Positions 18,289 through 29,226 of a stretch of DNA of 64,000 nt are shown here, in pieces (positions within the stretch are counted from its first letter, which is position 1; each line of letters begins with the position of its first letter). The DNA is taken from assembly GCF_000635915.2 (NCBI RefSeq), contig NZ_CP015614.1, positions 2,702,501 to 2,766,500 of the forward strand, given 5' to 3'. The notes beneath the pieces are model-generated. The model was not told where the DNA came from, made no database searches, and saw nothing but the letters and a program-made list of their open reading frames with translations. Origin of the DNA: Brevundimonas naejangsanensis (lineage in GTDB: Bacteria; Pseudomonadota; Alphaproteobacteria; Caulobacterales; Caulobacteraceae). The translations under genes were made by a program, and so were the position numbers.

Positions 18289-18553
18289 CGGTCGAACCTC
18301 GTTTTCAACGTCCCCTCTTGCCTAGCCGAACGCGTGAGCGGGCGAAAGCGTGGCGCGCGGGGAGCGGCTAAAGCGACGCAGGACGAAAAAACAGAGTCCA
18401 ATTCGTCTGAATCGTCTGAAATCGGAGGGATTGGTCCGGCGCAAACGGGATCATGAGGCGATGGGATAATGAGGCGGACTGAACAGGGGACGCAGAGGGC
18501 GGGGATTTGAAATCAAAGAGGTTTTCAAAGCCTGACGTGCAGGCGTCGTTCGT

Positions 18554-18718
18554 CCTTCTCCCCTTGTGGGAGAAGGTGGGCGCCGAAGGCGCTCGGATGA
18601 GGGGTGTGAGCGCGACCTTTAGACGACGAGGCGGAACACTAGCGGCAGGTTTGCAAACGCGCGCCACCCCTCATCCGTCAGGCTTCGCCTGCCACCTTCT
18701 CCCACAAGGGGAGAAGGG
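18554..18718. repeat. paired-arm palindromic repeat (CCTTCTCCC type), copy 1
   Basis: Two inverted arms, 18554-18606 and 18665-18717, flank about 58 bases. Each arm has the outer hairpin CCTTCTCCC-x5-GGGAGAAGG and an inner hairpin whose stems differ between arms yet remain self-complementary (GGCGCCGAAGGCGC versus AGGCTTCGCCT). Each ends in GATGAGGGGTG or its complement. A second copy is at 52552-52717. The element abuts the galU stop. The remaining 18289-18553 of this 432-base intergenic stretch shows no recognisable gene or RNA. Confidence 0.9.
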
Positions 18719-18720
18719 AG

Positions 18721-19614
18721 TTAAAGCAGGCCCTCAATGGCGGCGCGGGCGGCGTCGCCCAGGTCCGGGCGCTTCAGGGCCAGGGCGACGTTGGCGCGCA
18801 GCAGGCCGATCTTGTCGCCGCAGTCGTGGGTCACGCCCTCATACTCATAGGCGGTGAAGGTCTGCGACTGCATCAGCCGGGCCATGGCGTCGGTCAGCTG
18901 AATCTCGCCGCCCGCGCCGCGCTCCTGCGTCTCCAGCAGGTCGAAGATTTCCGGCTGCAGGATATAGCGGCCCGAGATCGACATGTTCGACGGCGCCGTG
19001 CCCTGGGCGGGCTTTTCGACCATGCCCTTCATGCCGTAGCGGCGGCCGTCGTGGGAGGCGGGGTCGATGATGCCGTATTTGTGGGTGTCGGCCTCGGGCA
19101 CGGCCTCGACGCCGATGACGTTGCCGCCGACTTCGGCGTAGACCTGGGCCAGCTGCTTCAGCGCGCCGGGCTGCGAATCCACGATCACGTCGGGCAGGAT
19201 GACGGCGAACGGCTCCGGCCCGATGATGTCGCGGGCGCACCAGACCGCGTGGCCGAGGCCCTTGGGCTGCATCTGGCGGGTGAAGCTCATCTCGCCGGCC
19301 TGGGCCAGCTCGGCGTTCATGGTCGCCAGGATCTCGGTCTTGCCCTTGGCCAGGAGCTGGGCCTCGAGCTCGATCTGGTGGTCGAAATAGTCCTCGATCG
19401 CCTGTTTGGCGCGGCCGGTGACGAAGACGATGTGCTCGATCCCCGCCTCGCGCGCCTCTTCCACGATGTAGGAGAGGATCGGCCGGTCGACGACGTTCAG
19501 CAGCTCCTTGGGCGTGGTCTTGGTGCCGGGCAGAACCCGCGTGCCGAGACCGGCTACGGGCAGGACCGCCTTGCGCAGAGGGGCTGGGCGAAGGCGGGCG
19601 GGGGAGGTCGTCAT
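18721..19614 (-). CDS. galU: UTP-glucose-1-phosphate uridylyltransferase
   Basis: Forms UDP-glucose from UTP and glucose-1-phosphate. The 297-residue protein contains the nucleotide-binding AGLGTRVLPGTKTTPKELL, the VTGRAKQAIEDYFD segment, LPDVIVD, VEKPAQG and the C-terminal YEGVTHDCGDKIGLLRANV, all standard for bacterial GalU. It is monocistronic by spacing. Its product is the substrate of the SqdB encoded downstream on the same strand; other uses would be envelope polysaccharides. The stop codon lies directly against a palindromic repeat. Confidence 0.96.
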   Translation of the reverse strand: MTTSPARLRPAPLRKAVLPVAGLGTRVLPGTKTTPKELLNVVDRPILSYIVEEAREAGIEHIVFVTGRAKQAIEDYFDHQIELEAQLLAKGKTEILATMNAELAQAGEMSFTRQMQPKGLGHAVWCARDIIGPEPFAVILPDVIVDSQPGALKQLAQVYAEVGGNVIGVEAVPEADTHKYGIIDPASHDGRRYGMKGMVEKPAQGTAPSNMSISGRYILQPEIFDLLETQERGAGGEIQLTDAMARLMQSQTFTAYEYEGVTHDCGDKIGLLRANVALALKRPDLGDAARAAIEGLL

Positions 19615-19697
19615 GGATCGTCCTGATCAGCCTTGGGGCGCCTGTCATAGGCGCAATTTGTGAAGCTTCCAAACGCCCCCGGGCCGATCGGGTTCGC

Positions 19698-21512
<1,815 letters not shown>

Positions 21513-21697
21513 GAGGTCTGCTCCGATGGGCAGGCAGCCGCCGCTTTTTGCGCCGCGCCGCGAAATTGAGGTAAGCGAGAGGGTTCAGCCTCCGCCCTGG
21601 ATCTCAGCTCTAGGAAATCGCGGGGGCGGCGACATCAAAAAATGGGTTTCGGAAGGTTTCTTTGCAAACTCCGGGGCCGCCAGCGAAGGACGGCCTC

Positions 21698-23047
21698 TTG
21701 GGCGAGAGAAAATACTTCGGCACCGATGGCATTCGCGGCCGGGCCAACACCCATCCGATGACGGCCGAGGTGGCCCTGCGCGTCGGCCTGGCCGCCGGGC
21801 GTTTGTTCCGCACCGACGACGACCGGCGCCATCTGGTGGTGATCGGCAAGGACACGCGCCTGTCGGGCTATATGATCGAGCCCGCGCTGGTGGCGGGGCT
21901 GGCCTCGGTGGGCATGGACGTGCGCACCTTCGGGCCGCTGCCGACGCCGGGCGTGGCGATGATGACCCGCTCGATGCGCGCCGATCTGGGCATCATGATC
22001 TCGGCCTCGCACAACGACTACGCCGACAACGGCATCAAGCTGTTCGGCCCGGACGGCTACAAGCTGTCGGACGAGATCGAGCTGAAGATCGAAGCCATGA
22101 TGGACGAGGCCCTGGATCAGGACCTGGCGCCGTCGAACAAGCTGGGCCGGGTCAAGCGGATCGACGACGCGCCGCCCCGCTATATCGAAATCGCCAAACA
22201 GGCCTTCCCCAAGCGGCTGAGCCTGAAGGGTCTGCGCATCGCCATCGACTGCGCCAACGGCGCCGGCTATCGCGTGGCCCCGACGACCCTTTATGAGCTG
22301 GGCGCCGAGGTCTTCCCCGTCGGGGTGGAGCCGAACGGTCTGAACATCAACGCCGAGTGCGGCTCGACCCATCCCGAGACCGTGTCGGAAGCGGTCAAGC
22401 GCTATCGCTGCGACATCGGCATCGCCCTGGACGGCGACGCCGACCGGGTCATCATCTGCGACGAAAAGGGCCATGTGGTCGACGGCGATCAGATCATGGC
22501 CCTGATCGGCCTGGACTGGGCCAAGCGCGGGCGGCTGAACGGCAACGGCGTGGTCGCCACCGTCATGTCCAACCTGGGACTGGAGCGCCGCCTGAAGGCC
22601 GAGGGCCTGACGCTGGAGCGCACCAAGGTCGGCGATCGCTACGTCATGGAGCGGATGCGCGAGGGCGGCTTCAACATCGGCGGCGAACAGTCGGGCCACA
22701 TCATCCTGAAGGACCATGCGACGACGGGCGACGGCCTGATGGCCGCGCTGCAGGTGCTGGCCGTCCTCGTCGAGGCGGGCGCGCCGATGAGCGAGCTGGC
22801 GCGCCAGTTCGAGCCGGTTCCGCAACTGCTGCAGAACGTCCGCTACACGGCCGGCAAGCCGCTGGAGGACGAGAAGGTCAAGGCGGCGATGGCCGAGGCG
22901 GAAGCCGCCCTGAACGGCGCGGGCCGCCTGCTGGTCCGCCCCTCGGGCACGGAAAAGCTGATCCGCGTCATGGCCGAGGGCGATGACGAGGCCCTGGTCA
23001 AGCGGGTGGTCAACGAGGTCGCCGAGGCGGTGAAGGCGGCGGGCTGA
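21698..23047 (+). CDS. glmM: phosphoglucosamine mutase
   Basis: Interconverts glucosamine-6-phosphate and glucosamine-1-phosphate. The 449-residue protein starts (M)[20 protein letters not shown], exactly the family N-terminus. The start is therefore the TTG at 21698, seven bases after AAGGA (21686-21690), rather than the upstream in-frame TTG at 21662. Catalytic phosphoserine: Ser104 in ISASHND. Metal loop: DGDADR. Sugar loop: GGEQSGH; phosphate loop [12 protein letters not shown]. It pairs divergently with glmS. Confidence 0.97.
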   Translation: MGERKYFGTDGIRGRANTHPMTAEVALRVGLAAGRLFRTDDDRRHLVVIGKDTRLSGYMIEPALVAGLASVGMDVRTFGPLPTPGVAMMTRSMRADLGIMISASHNDYADNGIKLFGPDGYKLSDEIELKIEAMMDEALDQDLAPSNKLGRVKRIDDAPPRYIEIAKQAFPKRLSLKGLRIAIDCANGAGYRVAPTTLYELGAEVFPVGVEPNGLNINAECGSTHPETVSEAVKRYRCDIGIALDGDADRVIICDEKGHVVDGDQIMALIGLDWAKRGRLNGNGVVATVMSNLGLERRLKAEGLTLERTKVGDRYVMERMREGGFNIGGEQSGHIILKDHATTGDGLMAALQVLAVLVEAGAPMSELARQFEPVPQLLQNVRYTAGKPLEDEKVKAAMAEAEAALNGAGRLLVRPSGTEKLIRVMAEGDDEALVKRVVNEVAEAVKAAG

Positions 23048-23068
23048 TCGCGCCCGCCGCTTGCGCCG

Positions 23069-24355
23069 TCAGATGGCGGACAGGGCCTGATCCAGGTCGG
23101 CCCACAGGTCCTCGACGTTCTCGATGCCGACCGACAGGCGCACCAGATTGTCGCCGATGCCGCTGCGGGCCTTGGCTTCTGGCGTGTAGTCCGAATGGGT
23201 CATGCTGGAGGGGTGCGAGGCCAGGCTCTCGGCGCCGCCCAGGCTGACGGCCAGTTTGAACAGGCGAAGCGCGTTCAGCATGCGGAAGGCCTCGGCCTCG
23301 CCGCCCGGAAGTTCGAGCGAGAAGGTCGAGCCGGCGCCGTTGCACTGGGCCTCGAAGATCGCCTGCTGTTCGGGCGAGGCGTCCGGCCCGCCGGCGGTCA
23401 GGACGGCGCTGACGCGCGGGTCGGCGCGCAGGCGCTCGGCCAGGATCAGGGCGTTGTCCTGCGCGCGCTCCATGCGGATGTGTAGGGTCTCCAGACTGCG
23501 CAGCAGCAGCCAGGCGGTGTGCGGGTCGGCGGTCGTGCCGCAGATGGTCCGCATCTCGCCGACACGCGCCATGATCTCGGCTCCGCCCATGCAGCCGCCC
23601 GCGATCAGGTCCGAGTGGCCGCCGACGTATTTGGTCAGGGAATAGAGGACGAGGTCGGCGCCGAGCTCCAGCGGGCTCTGCCACAGGGGGCCGAGGAAGG
23701 TGTTGTCGACGGCGACGGCGGGCGGTTCGGCCTGATCCAGCGCCTTGGCGGCGTCGACTGCGCGGGCGATGTCGACCAGTTGGTTGGTCGGATTGGCGGG
23801 GGTCTCCAGATAGACGGCGGCCAGGCGTCCGCCGGTGGTCTTGGCCTGGTCGGCCGCCGCGATCATGGCCGCGTCCAGGGCGTCGGCGCCCTCGGCGGCG
23901 GGGACGCTGATCGCCTTGACGCCGTAGCGGGGCAGGATGCGGTCGAACAGGTATTCGGTGCCCCCATAGGCCGGGGCCGTATAGAGGATGACGTCGCCGG
24001 GCCGCACCAGGGCCAGCATGGCGGTCGAGATGGCGGCCATGCCGCTGGAGAAGACCAGGGCCTTGTCGGCCTTGTCCCAGACGGCGAGGCGGTCCTCGAG
24101 GATCTCCAGGTTCGGATTGTTGATTCGCGAATAGATCAGGCCCAGCGCCTCGTCCGGATCGCGCTGGCGCAGGCCATAGGCGACTTCGAAGAAACGCTTG
24201 CCGTCCTCGGCCGATTTGAAGACGAAGGTCGAGGCCTGGAACAGCGGCGCCTTGATCGCGCCCTCCGACAGGGCCGGATCATAGCCGTAGCCCATCATCA
24301 GGGTTTCAGGCGCGAGGGTGCGGTCGCCGAGGACGCGCGTGCGGTGGCGGTTCAT
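23069..24355 (-). CDS. Cys/Met-metabolism PLP enzyme (cystathionine gamma-synthase family)
   Basis: A fold-type I PLP enzyme of transsulfuration. The 428-residue protein carries the PLP-phosphate segment FSSGMAAISTAML, the substrate Tyr in YSRINNPN, the Asp in VDNTFLGPL, and the Schiff-base Lys242 in SLTKYVGGHSD. The C-terminal SLGGAESLASHPSSMTHSD is typical. It could be cystathionine gamma-synthase, methionine gamma-lyase or O-acetylhomoserine sulfhydrylase; the long N-terminus (LAPETLMMGYGYDP) fits the family annotated as cystathionine gamma-synthase family protein. It is convergent with glmM, 21 bases apart. Confidence 0.87.
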   Translation of the reverse strand: MNRHRTRVLGDRTLAPETLMMGYGYDPALSEGAIKAPLFQASTFVFKSAEDGKRFFEVAYGLRQRDPDEALGLIYSRINNPNLEILEDRLAVWDKADKALVFSSGMAAISTAMLALVRPGDVILYTAPAYGGTEYLFDRILPRYGVKAISVPAAEGADALDAAMIAAADQAKTTGGRLAAVYLETPANPTNQLVDIARAVDAAKALDQAEPPAVAVDNTFLGPLWQSPLELGADLVLYSLTKYVGGHSDLIAGGCMGGAEIMARVGEMRTICGTTADPHTAWLLLRSLETLHIRMERAQDNALILAERLRADPRVSAVLTAGGPDASPEQQAIFEAQCNGAGSTFSLELPGGEAEAFRMLNALRLFKLAVSLGGAESLASHPSSMTHSDYTPEAKARSGIGDNLVRLSVGIENVEDLWADLDQALSAI

Positions 24356-24474
24356 TATTATGTTTCCTCTCCTGCGCCGGTGATAGCCGACCCGGAAAAG
24401 GCCCGCCAGACGCTAAGTCATGGAGGAGAGGCGCAGCGCTTTGGAAATTTCGACCGCAGGGCGGCCGGCGGGGA

Positions 24475-25785
24475 TCAGGCCGTCAGGACGCGGGCGAGGG
24501 CCTCGATGCGCTGGCGGATATCCGGCACGGCGACGGTCTCCCAGAAGGCGGCGCGGGCGGGCGGGCCGAGCATGAACAGGCCAGGATCGGCGGCGCCGTC
24601 GGCGTGGATCACGCGCCCCTCGGCGTCGAGGTCGAGGCCCAGGCCGACGAGATCGAGGCGGGCGCGGCCCTGCGCGATCAGGGCGGCGGTCAGGGGCGCG
24701 CGGGCGGCGTCATGGCCGGGGCCGGTGCAGTCGATCAGCCAGTCGGCCGTCAGGCGCTGATCCTCGCCCTTGCAAGCGCGGATGCTCAGGGCGGCGCCAT
24801 GGTCGCCCGCCTCGACCTCCTGCACGCGACCGGCCAGAACCGCCAGGCGGCCCGCGGCGATCAGGGCGTCCAGGGCGGCGGCGATCTCGGGGGCGATGCG
24901 GTGGCGGTGGACATCCCACCATGGCCTCAGGTGGCGCAGGAAGCGGGCGCGCTCGGCCGTCGTCGCCGTCCGCCACAGCTCGGCGGTGACGGGGCGATAG
25001 CCCTCCATGACGCGGCGCCAGCCGTGCTCGCGCGCCAGCCGCCGCGCCGATGCCAGGCGCAGGGATAAGGCGCCGGTCAGGGCGTCCGAGGGCAGGTCGA
25101 GCGGGGCGTCGTGATGGGGGCCGTGGGCGCGCGGCAGCAGGCCCCGGCGCGACACCACCGTCGCCCGGCCGCGCCAGCCCTGGGCCTGAAGCGCCAGCGC
25201 CACGTCGACCATGGTCAGGCCGGAGCCGAGGATCAGGACGGAATCCTCGGCGCCGACGGCGGCCAGGGCGCCGGGCGCCCACGGATCGGCGAGGCGGCGG
25301 GGGCCTTCGCCCGCCACGGCGGGGCGCGGCGGCGGGTTGCCGGTGGCCAGCGCCACGGCACGGCCGGGGATGCGGGCGCTGTCGGCGAGGATGACGGTCT
25401 CGCCTTCGATGCGGACGGCCTCGCCCTTCACACGACGGATCAGGCCGGGATGGGCGGCCTCGGCCTCGGCCAGGCGGGCCTGCACATAGAGGCCGTAGAG
25501 GCGGCGCGGGGCGAAGCCGTTCGGATCGGCGTAGGCGGGGGCGTGGAGCGCCAGCCAGTCGGTGAAGTCGGCGGGCCGGTCGGGGCGGGCGCTCATCCGC
25601 TCGGCGCGGACGTTCAGCCGGTGGTCGTCAAGCGGCGTGGAATAGGCGACGCCGGGGCCGATCCGCTCGCCGCGCTCGATCAGGACCGAGGCCTGACCCA
25701 ATCCGGCCAGGCGTGCAGCCAGCATGGCGCCGGAGAACCCGCCGCCGACGATGACCACGGGGAGGGAGGCGGCGTCGTTCATCAA
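24475..25785 (-). CDS. FAD/NAD(P)-binding oxidoreductase-like protein
   Basis: A 436-residue flavoprotein. The N-terminus has the dinucleotide motif PVVIVGGGFSGAMLAARLAG (about 8-27), followed by a second Rossmann region (VLILGSGLTMVDVALALQA, about 183-201) and WLIDCTGPGHD. This layout fits the FAD_NAD_binding_9 family of proteins with unknown substrates, often annotated as hydroxyacyl-type or lysine/ornithine N-monooxygenase-like. It has no signal peptide. It lies upstream of the PLP enzyme gene on the same strand, 119 bases away; a functional link is not evident. Confidence 0.8.
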   Translation of the reverse strand: MMNDAASLPVVIVGGGFSGAMLAARLAGLGQASVLIERGERIGPGVAYSTPLDDHRLNVRAERMSARPDRPADFTDWLALHAPAYADPNGFAPRRLYGLYVQARLAEAEAAHPGLIRRVKGEAVRIEGETVILADSARIPGRAVALATGNPPPRPAVAGEGPRRLADPWAPGALAAVGAEDSVLILGSGLTMVDVALALQAQGWRGRATVVSRRGLLPRAHGPHHDAPLDLPSDALTGALSLRLASARRLAREHGWRRVMEGYRPVTAELWRTATTAERARFLRHLRPWWDVHRHRIAPEIAAALDALIAAGRLAVLAGRVQEVEAGDHGAALSIRACKGEDQRLTADWLIDCTGPGHDAARAPLTAALIAQGRARLDLVGLGLDLDAEGRVIHADGAADPGLFMLGPPARAAFWETVAVPDIRQRIEALARVLTA

Positions 25786-25863
25786 GGGAAGACGCCAGAG
25801 GCGGGCCGGAAGGTCAATCTTCCCTGCCCCACTTTGTAGGAAGTTAGACAGGCCCGCGTTTCT

Positions 25864-26050
25864 CCCTCCCCGTCCCGGGGAGGGTGGTCGCGCAGCGACC
25901 GGGTGGGGAGGGCCGGGCGAGGCGGGGCTTGGCCTGTCTCGCCACCAGCCTGCCTGGCCCCCAGCGTATCTGGCCCCTGCGTCTACATCGCCTCGCCGCC
26001 CCCACCCGTCTTCGGCTTCGCCTCAGCCACCCTCCCCGGGACGGGGAGGG
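25864..26050. repeat. paired-arm palindromic repeat (CCCTCCCC type)
   Basis: The left arm (25864-25907) contains CCCTCCCCGTCCCGGGGAGG, then the hairpin GGTCGCGCAGCGACC and GGGTGGG. The right arm (26001-26050) is its inverted counterpart, beginning CCCACCC, with its own inner hairpin AGGCGAAGCCGAAG-like and ending GGGACGGGGAGGG. A GC-rich spacer of about 90 bases separates the arms. It fills most of the 296-base gap between two same-strand genes; no gene was seen in it. Confidence 0.85.
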
Positions 26051-26081
26051 AGAGGCGCGGGCCTGGCCTTTCGCGGATCGC

Positions 26082-27581
26082 TCAGATTTCCTGGTTGAAG
26101 GCGCCGATTTCGGGGTGGGCGGCCAGGCGCGGCTTGATCTCCTTGCGGAACAGGTCGCGCATGTCGTCGGCGGAGCGCATGCTCTCGACCACGACGACCA
26201 GTTCAGGCTTGTTGGACGAGGCGCGCACCAGCACCCAGGAGCCGTCCTCGAGGTGGACGCGCACGCCGTTGACGGTGATGGCCTCGACGATCTTGCGGCC
26301 GAGAATTTCGCCGCCGGAGGCCGCCAGGTCCTCGTACTCCTTCACGATCTTGGCCAGCACGTCATACTTCAGCTCGTCGTCGCAGTGCGGCGACATGGTC
26401 AGCGAAGTCCAGGCGTCGGCCAGGGCGGTCTTCAGTTCGCTGAGGCTCTTGCCGGGATTGCGGTCCAGCATGGCCAGCACGGCGCCCGCCGCCACCAGGC
26501 CGTCGTCATAGCCGTGGCCCAGATCGCCCGACAGGAAGAAGTGGCCCGACTTCTCGAACCCGGCCAGAGCGCCCAGTTCAGCGGTCTTGCGCTTGATGTA
26601 GGAGTGGCCGGTCTTCCAGTAGACGGTGGTCGCGCCGTTGGCCTTGAGCACCTCGTCGGTCTTGTACAGGCCGGTCGATTTCACATCGACGACGAAGGTG
26701 GCGTTCGGGTGGATGGCCGACAGGTCGCGGGCCAGCATCAGGCCGATCTTGTCGGCGAAGATCTCCTCGCCCGTGTCATCGACCACGCCGCAGCGGTCGC
26801 CGTCGCCGTCGAAGCCCAGAGCCAGGTCGGCGCCCGTCTCCTTCACCTTGGCCGCCATCTGCATCAGCATGGCGTGGTCTTCCGGGTTCGGATTGTATTT
26901 GGGGAAGGTGTAGTCGAGGTCGGTGTCCATCTCGATCACCTCGGCGCCCATCAGGCGCAGAACCTCGGGGGCGAAGGCGCCGGCCGTGCCGTTGCCGCAG
27001 GCGGCCACGACCTTCAGCGGGCGGGACAGCTTCACCTTGGACGCCACGTCCTTGATGTAGGTCTCGCGGAAGCCCTCGACGCGCTCCAGCCGACCGCCGG
27101 GGCGGGCGACGCCCTGGCCGTTCAGCACGATCTCTTTCAGGCGGCCCATTTCGTCAGGGCCGAAGGTCAGCGGCGCCTGGGCGCCCATCTTCACGCCGGT
27201 CCAGCCGTTTTCATTGTGGCTGGCGGTGACCATGGCGACGCAGGGGCAATCTAGCGCGAACTGGGCGTAATAGGCCATCGGCGACAGGGCCAAGCCGATG
27301 TCCAGCACCTCCATGCCGCCTTCCAGCAGGCCCAGGATCAGCGCCTGCTTCACCGACAGGGAATAGCCGCGGAAGTCGTGGCCGACGGCGATCTTCGGCG
27401 TCTGGCCGATCTCATGGACATAGGTGGCCAGGCCCAGGCCCAGGGCCTGAATGCCCAGCAGGTTGATCTCTTTTTCCAGGATCCAGCGGGCGTCGTATTC
27501 GCGAAAGCCGGTCGGCTTGACCAGAGGCAGGGTTTCATATTCCGCAGTGTTGGGGCGGATGTCCTGACGGGGCTTTTGCAT
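26082..27581 (-). CDS. phosphomannomutase/phosphoglucomutase
   Basis: An alpha-D-phosphohexomutase of 499 residues interconverting mannose- or glucose-6-phosphate and the 1-phosphate, feeding GDP-mannose or UDP-glucose synthesis (the latter through galU in this window). Catalytic Ser121 is in MVTASHNENGWTG, the metal loop is FDGDGDRCG, the sugar-binding loop is GFEKSGH, and the phosphate loop is VRASSNKPELVVVVES. The start MQKPRQDIRPNTAEYETL at 27581 is preceded by AGGAAG; an upstream ATG at 27662 is not supported. AlgC/ManB-like dual specificity is plausible, not proven. Confidence 0.92.
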   Translation of the reverse strand: MQKPRQDIRPNTAEYETLPLVKPTGFREYDARWILEKEINLLGIQALGLGLATYVHEIGQTPKIAVGHDFRGYSLSVKQALILGLLEGGMEVLDIGLALSPMAYYAQFALDCPCVAMVTASHNENGWTGVKMGAQAPLTFGPDEMGRLKEIVLNGQGVARPGGRLERVEGFRETYIKDVASKVKLSRPLKVVAACGNGTAGAFAPEVLRLMGAEVIEMDTDLDYTFPKYNPNPEDHAMLMQMAAKVKETGADLALGFDGDGDRCGVVDDTGEEIFADKIGLMLARDLSAIHPNATFVVDVKSTGLYKTDEVLKANGATTVYWKTGHSYIKRKTAELGALAGFEKSGHFFLSGDLGHGYDDGLVAAGAVLAMLDRNPGKSLSELKTALADAWTSLTMSPHCDDELKYDVLAKIVKEYEDLAASGGEILGRKIVEAITVNGVRVHLEDGSWVLVRASSNKPELVVVVESMRSADDMRDLFRKEIKPRLAAHPEIGAFNQEI

Positions 27582-27789
27582 AAGTCTTCCTAGATGGTCC
27601 CGGGGGGAGCGGGGGCTGCTATCCTGCCTTGGCCTATAGCCTTCCCCCGCTCGAGAGGCCACAACGCGCGACCCTTGTTAGGGCTGCGCTTGCGGGGCGC
27701 TTATTCGCCGATGTGCGGCGAAACCTTGACCGCGCCCGCGTCGGGGGCCTAGCGAGAACCTCAAGATACGGATGCTCCCGGAGACCTTC

Positions 27790-28515
27790 ATGACCCGCCT
27801 GATCCTGCTGCGCCACGGCCAGAGCCAATGGAACCTGGAGAACCGCTTCACCGGATGGGTCGACGTCGACCTGACGGCCGAGGGCGAGGCCCAGGCCCGG
27901 CGCGGCGGCGAGCTGATCGCGCAGGCCGGCTTCAAGCCTGCCGTGATGTTCACCTCGGTGCTGAAGCGGGCCAAGCGCACCGGCGCCCTGGCGCTGGATT
28001 CGGCGGGATTGAAGGATGTCCCGGTGATCGAGGACTGGCGCCTGAACGAGCGCCACTACGGCGGCCTGACCGGGCTGGACAAGGCCGAGACGGCGGCCAA
28101 GCACGGCGAGGATCAGGTCAAGGTCTGGCGCCGCAGCTATGACGTGCCGCCGCCGCCGCTGGCGCCGGGCGGCGAGTTCGATTTCGACGCCGACCCCCGC
28201 TATGTCGGCAAGGAAATCCCGGACACCGAGAGCCTGAAGACGACGCTGGACCGGGTGCAGCCCTATTGGGACGCCGAGATCGCCCCGCGCCTCAAGGCGG
28301 GCGAGGACGTGCTGATCGCCGCCCATGGCAACTCCCTGCGCGCCATCGTCAAACTGCTGTTCGCCGTGCCGGACGACAGGATCGTCGACGTCGAGATCCC
28401 GACGGGCAACCCGCTGGAGATCGATCTGGACGCGGACCTGAAGCCGGTCGCCGCCCGCTATCTGGACGAGGGGCGGGCGCAGGCCCTGCCCCCAATTGCG
28501 AGAGTGATCGCGTGA
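27790..28515 (+). CDS. gpmA: 2,3-bisphosphoglycerate-dependent phosphoglycerate mutase
   Basis: Glycolytic interconversion of 3- and 2-phosphoglycerate. The start MTRLILLRHGQSQWN at 27790 places the phospho-accepting His9 in the RHG motif and is preceded by GGAG at suitable distance; a nearer upstream ATG at 27772 would add six residues not typical of the family. Also present are NRFTGWVDVDLT, LNERHYGGLTGLDKAE and the second catalytic His in LIAAHGNSLRAIVK. The 241-residue length is normal. Its stop overlaps the following deaminase gene by four bases (GTGA). Confidence 0.96.
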   Translation: MTRLILLRHGQSQWNLENRFTGWVDVDLTAEGEAQARRGGELIAQAGFKPAVMFTSVLKRAKRTGALALDSAGLKDVPVIEDWRLNERHYGGLTGLDKAETAAKHGEDQVKVWRRSYDVPPPPLAPGGEFDFDADPRYVGKEIPDTESLKTTLDRVQPYWDAEIAPRLKAGEDVLIAAHGNSLRAIVKLLFAVPDDRIVDVEIPTGNPLEIDLDADLKPVAARYLDEGRAQALPPIARVIA

Positions 28516-29141
28516 GCGGGGCGGCGGACGACGCCGTCTTCATGCGGCGGGCCATTGATCTGGCCCTGAGCCGCATGGGCGAGACCTGGCCCAATCCGGC
28601 CGTCGGCTGCGTTCTGGTCAAGGACGGGGTCGTGCTGGCCGAGGCGGCGACGGCGCCGGGCGGACGTCCGCACGCCGAGGAACAGGCCGTGCCCGAGGCG
28701 GGCGAGGCCGTGAAGGGCGCGACCGCCTATGTGACGCTGGAGCCGTGCGGCGCCCGCTCGTCGGGCCGCAAATCCTGCGCCCACTTCCTGGCCGAGGCCG
28801 GGGTCGAGCGGGTGGTGATCGCGGCGCTGGACCCGTCGCCTTTCGCCTCGGGGCGGGGGACGGAGCGGTTGCGCCAGTCGGGCCTGACGGTCGAGACCGG
28901 CCTGTTGTCGGATGAGGCCGCCGTCCTGTGCGAAGGCTTCCTGCACCGGCTGGAGACGGGCCGGCCTATGGTCCGCGTCAGCCTGGACGGCGCGGGCTTT
29001 GACGGGCGGTTCGCCGCCTCCGCACGCGCCGATCTGACGACCGAGCTGAACCGGTTGGGCGAGGCGGGCTACACCCGTCTTTGGACCCAAGAGGGCGACC
29101 TGGCCGCGGCCCTGCGCGAACAGGGGCTGTTGACGGAATAG
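28512..29141 (+). CDS. RibD-like deaminase-domain protein without full reductase domain
   Basis: A 209-residue protein starting at GTG 28512, overlapping the gpmA stop. It begins MRRAIDLALSRMGETWPNPA, closely like the deaminase half of the riboflavin enzyme RibD. Zinc ligands and the general acid are present: His54 and Glu56 in HAEEQA, Cys79 in LEPCG and Cys89 in RKSC. The Cys-Cys spacing is one residue longer than in RibD and the usual CHHGRTPPC is replaced. Only about 60 residues follow the GRPMVRVSLDG junction, so the reductase domain is missing. It could be a specialised deaminase or decayed RibD; no rib genes are nearby. Confidence 0.78.
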   Translation: MSGAADDAVFMRRAIDLALSRMGETWPNPAVGCVLVKDGVVLAEAATAPGGRPHAEEQAVPEAGEAVKGATAYVTLEPCGARSSGRKSCAHFLAEAGVERVVIAALDPSPFASGRGTERLRQSGLTVETGLLSDEAAVLCEGFLHRLETGRPMVRVSLDGAGFDGRFAASARADLTTELNRLGEAGYTRLWTQEGDLAAALREQGLLTE

Positions 29142-29226
29142 GGCGGCCAGCGGCGGGGCGGAGGCGACGGAAAAACCCTTGTTTCCGCAAAGCTTCCTTA
29201 ATCCGGCGTAAGCCATAAACGGCCCC

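Noticed and set aside
21513..21697. glmS ribozyme or GlmZ-type control element
   Set aside because: No ribozyme-like fold or conserved core was recognised between glmS and glmM; ribozyme control is a Gram-positive trait.
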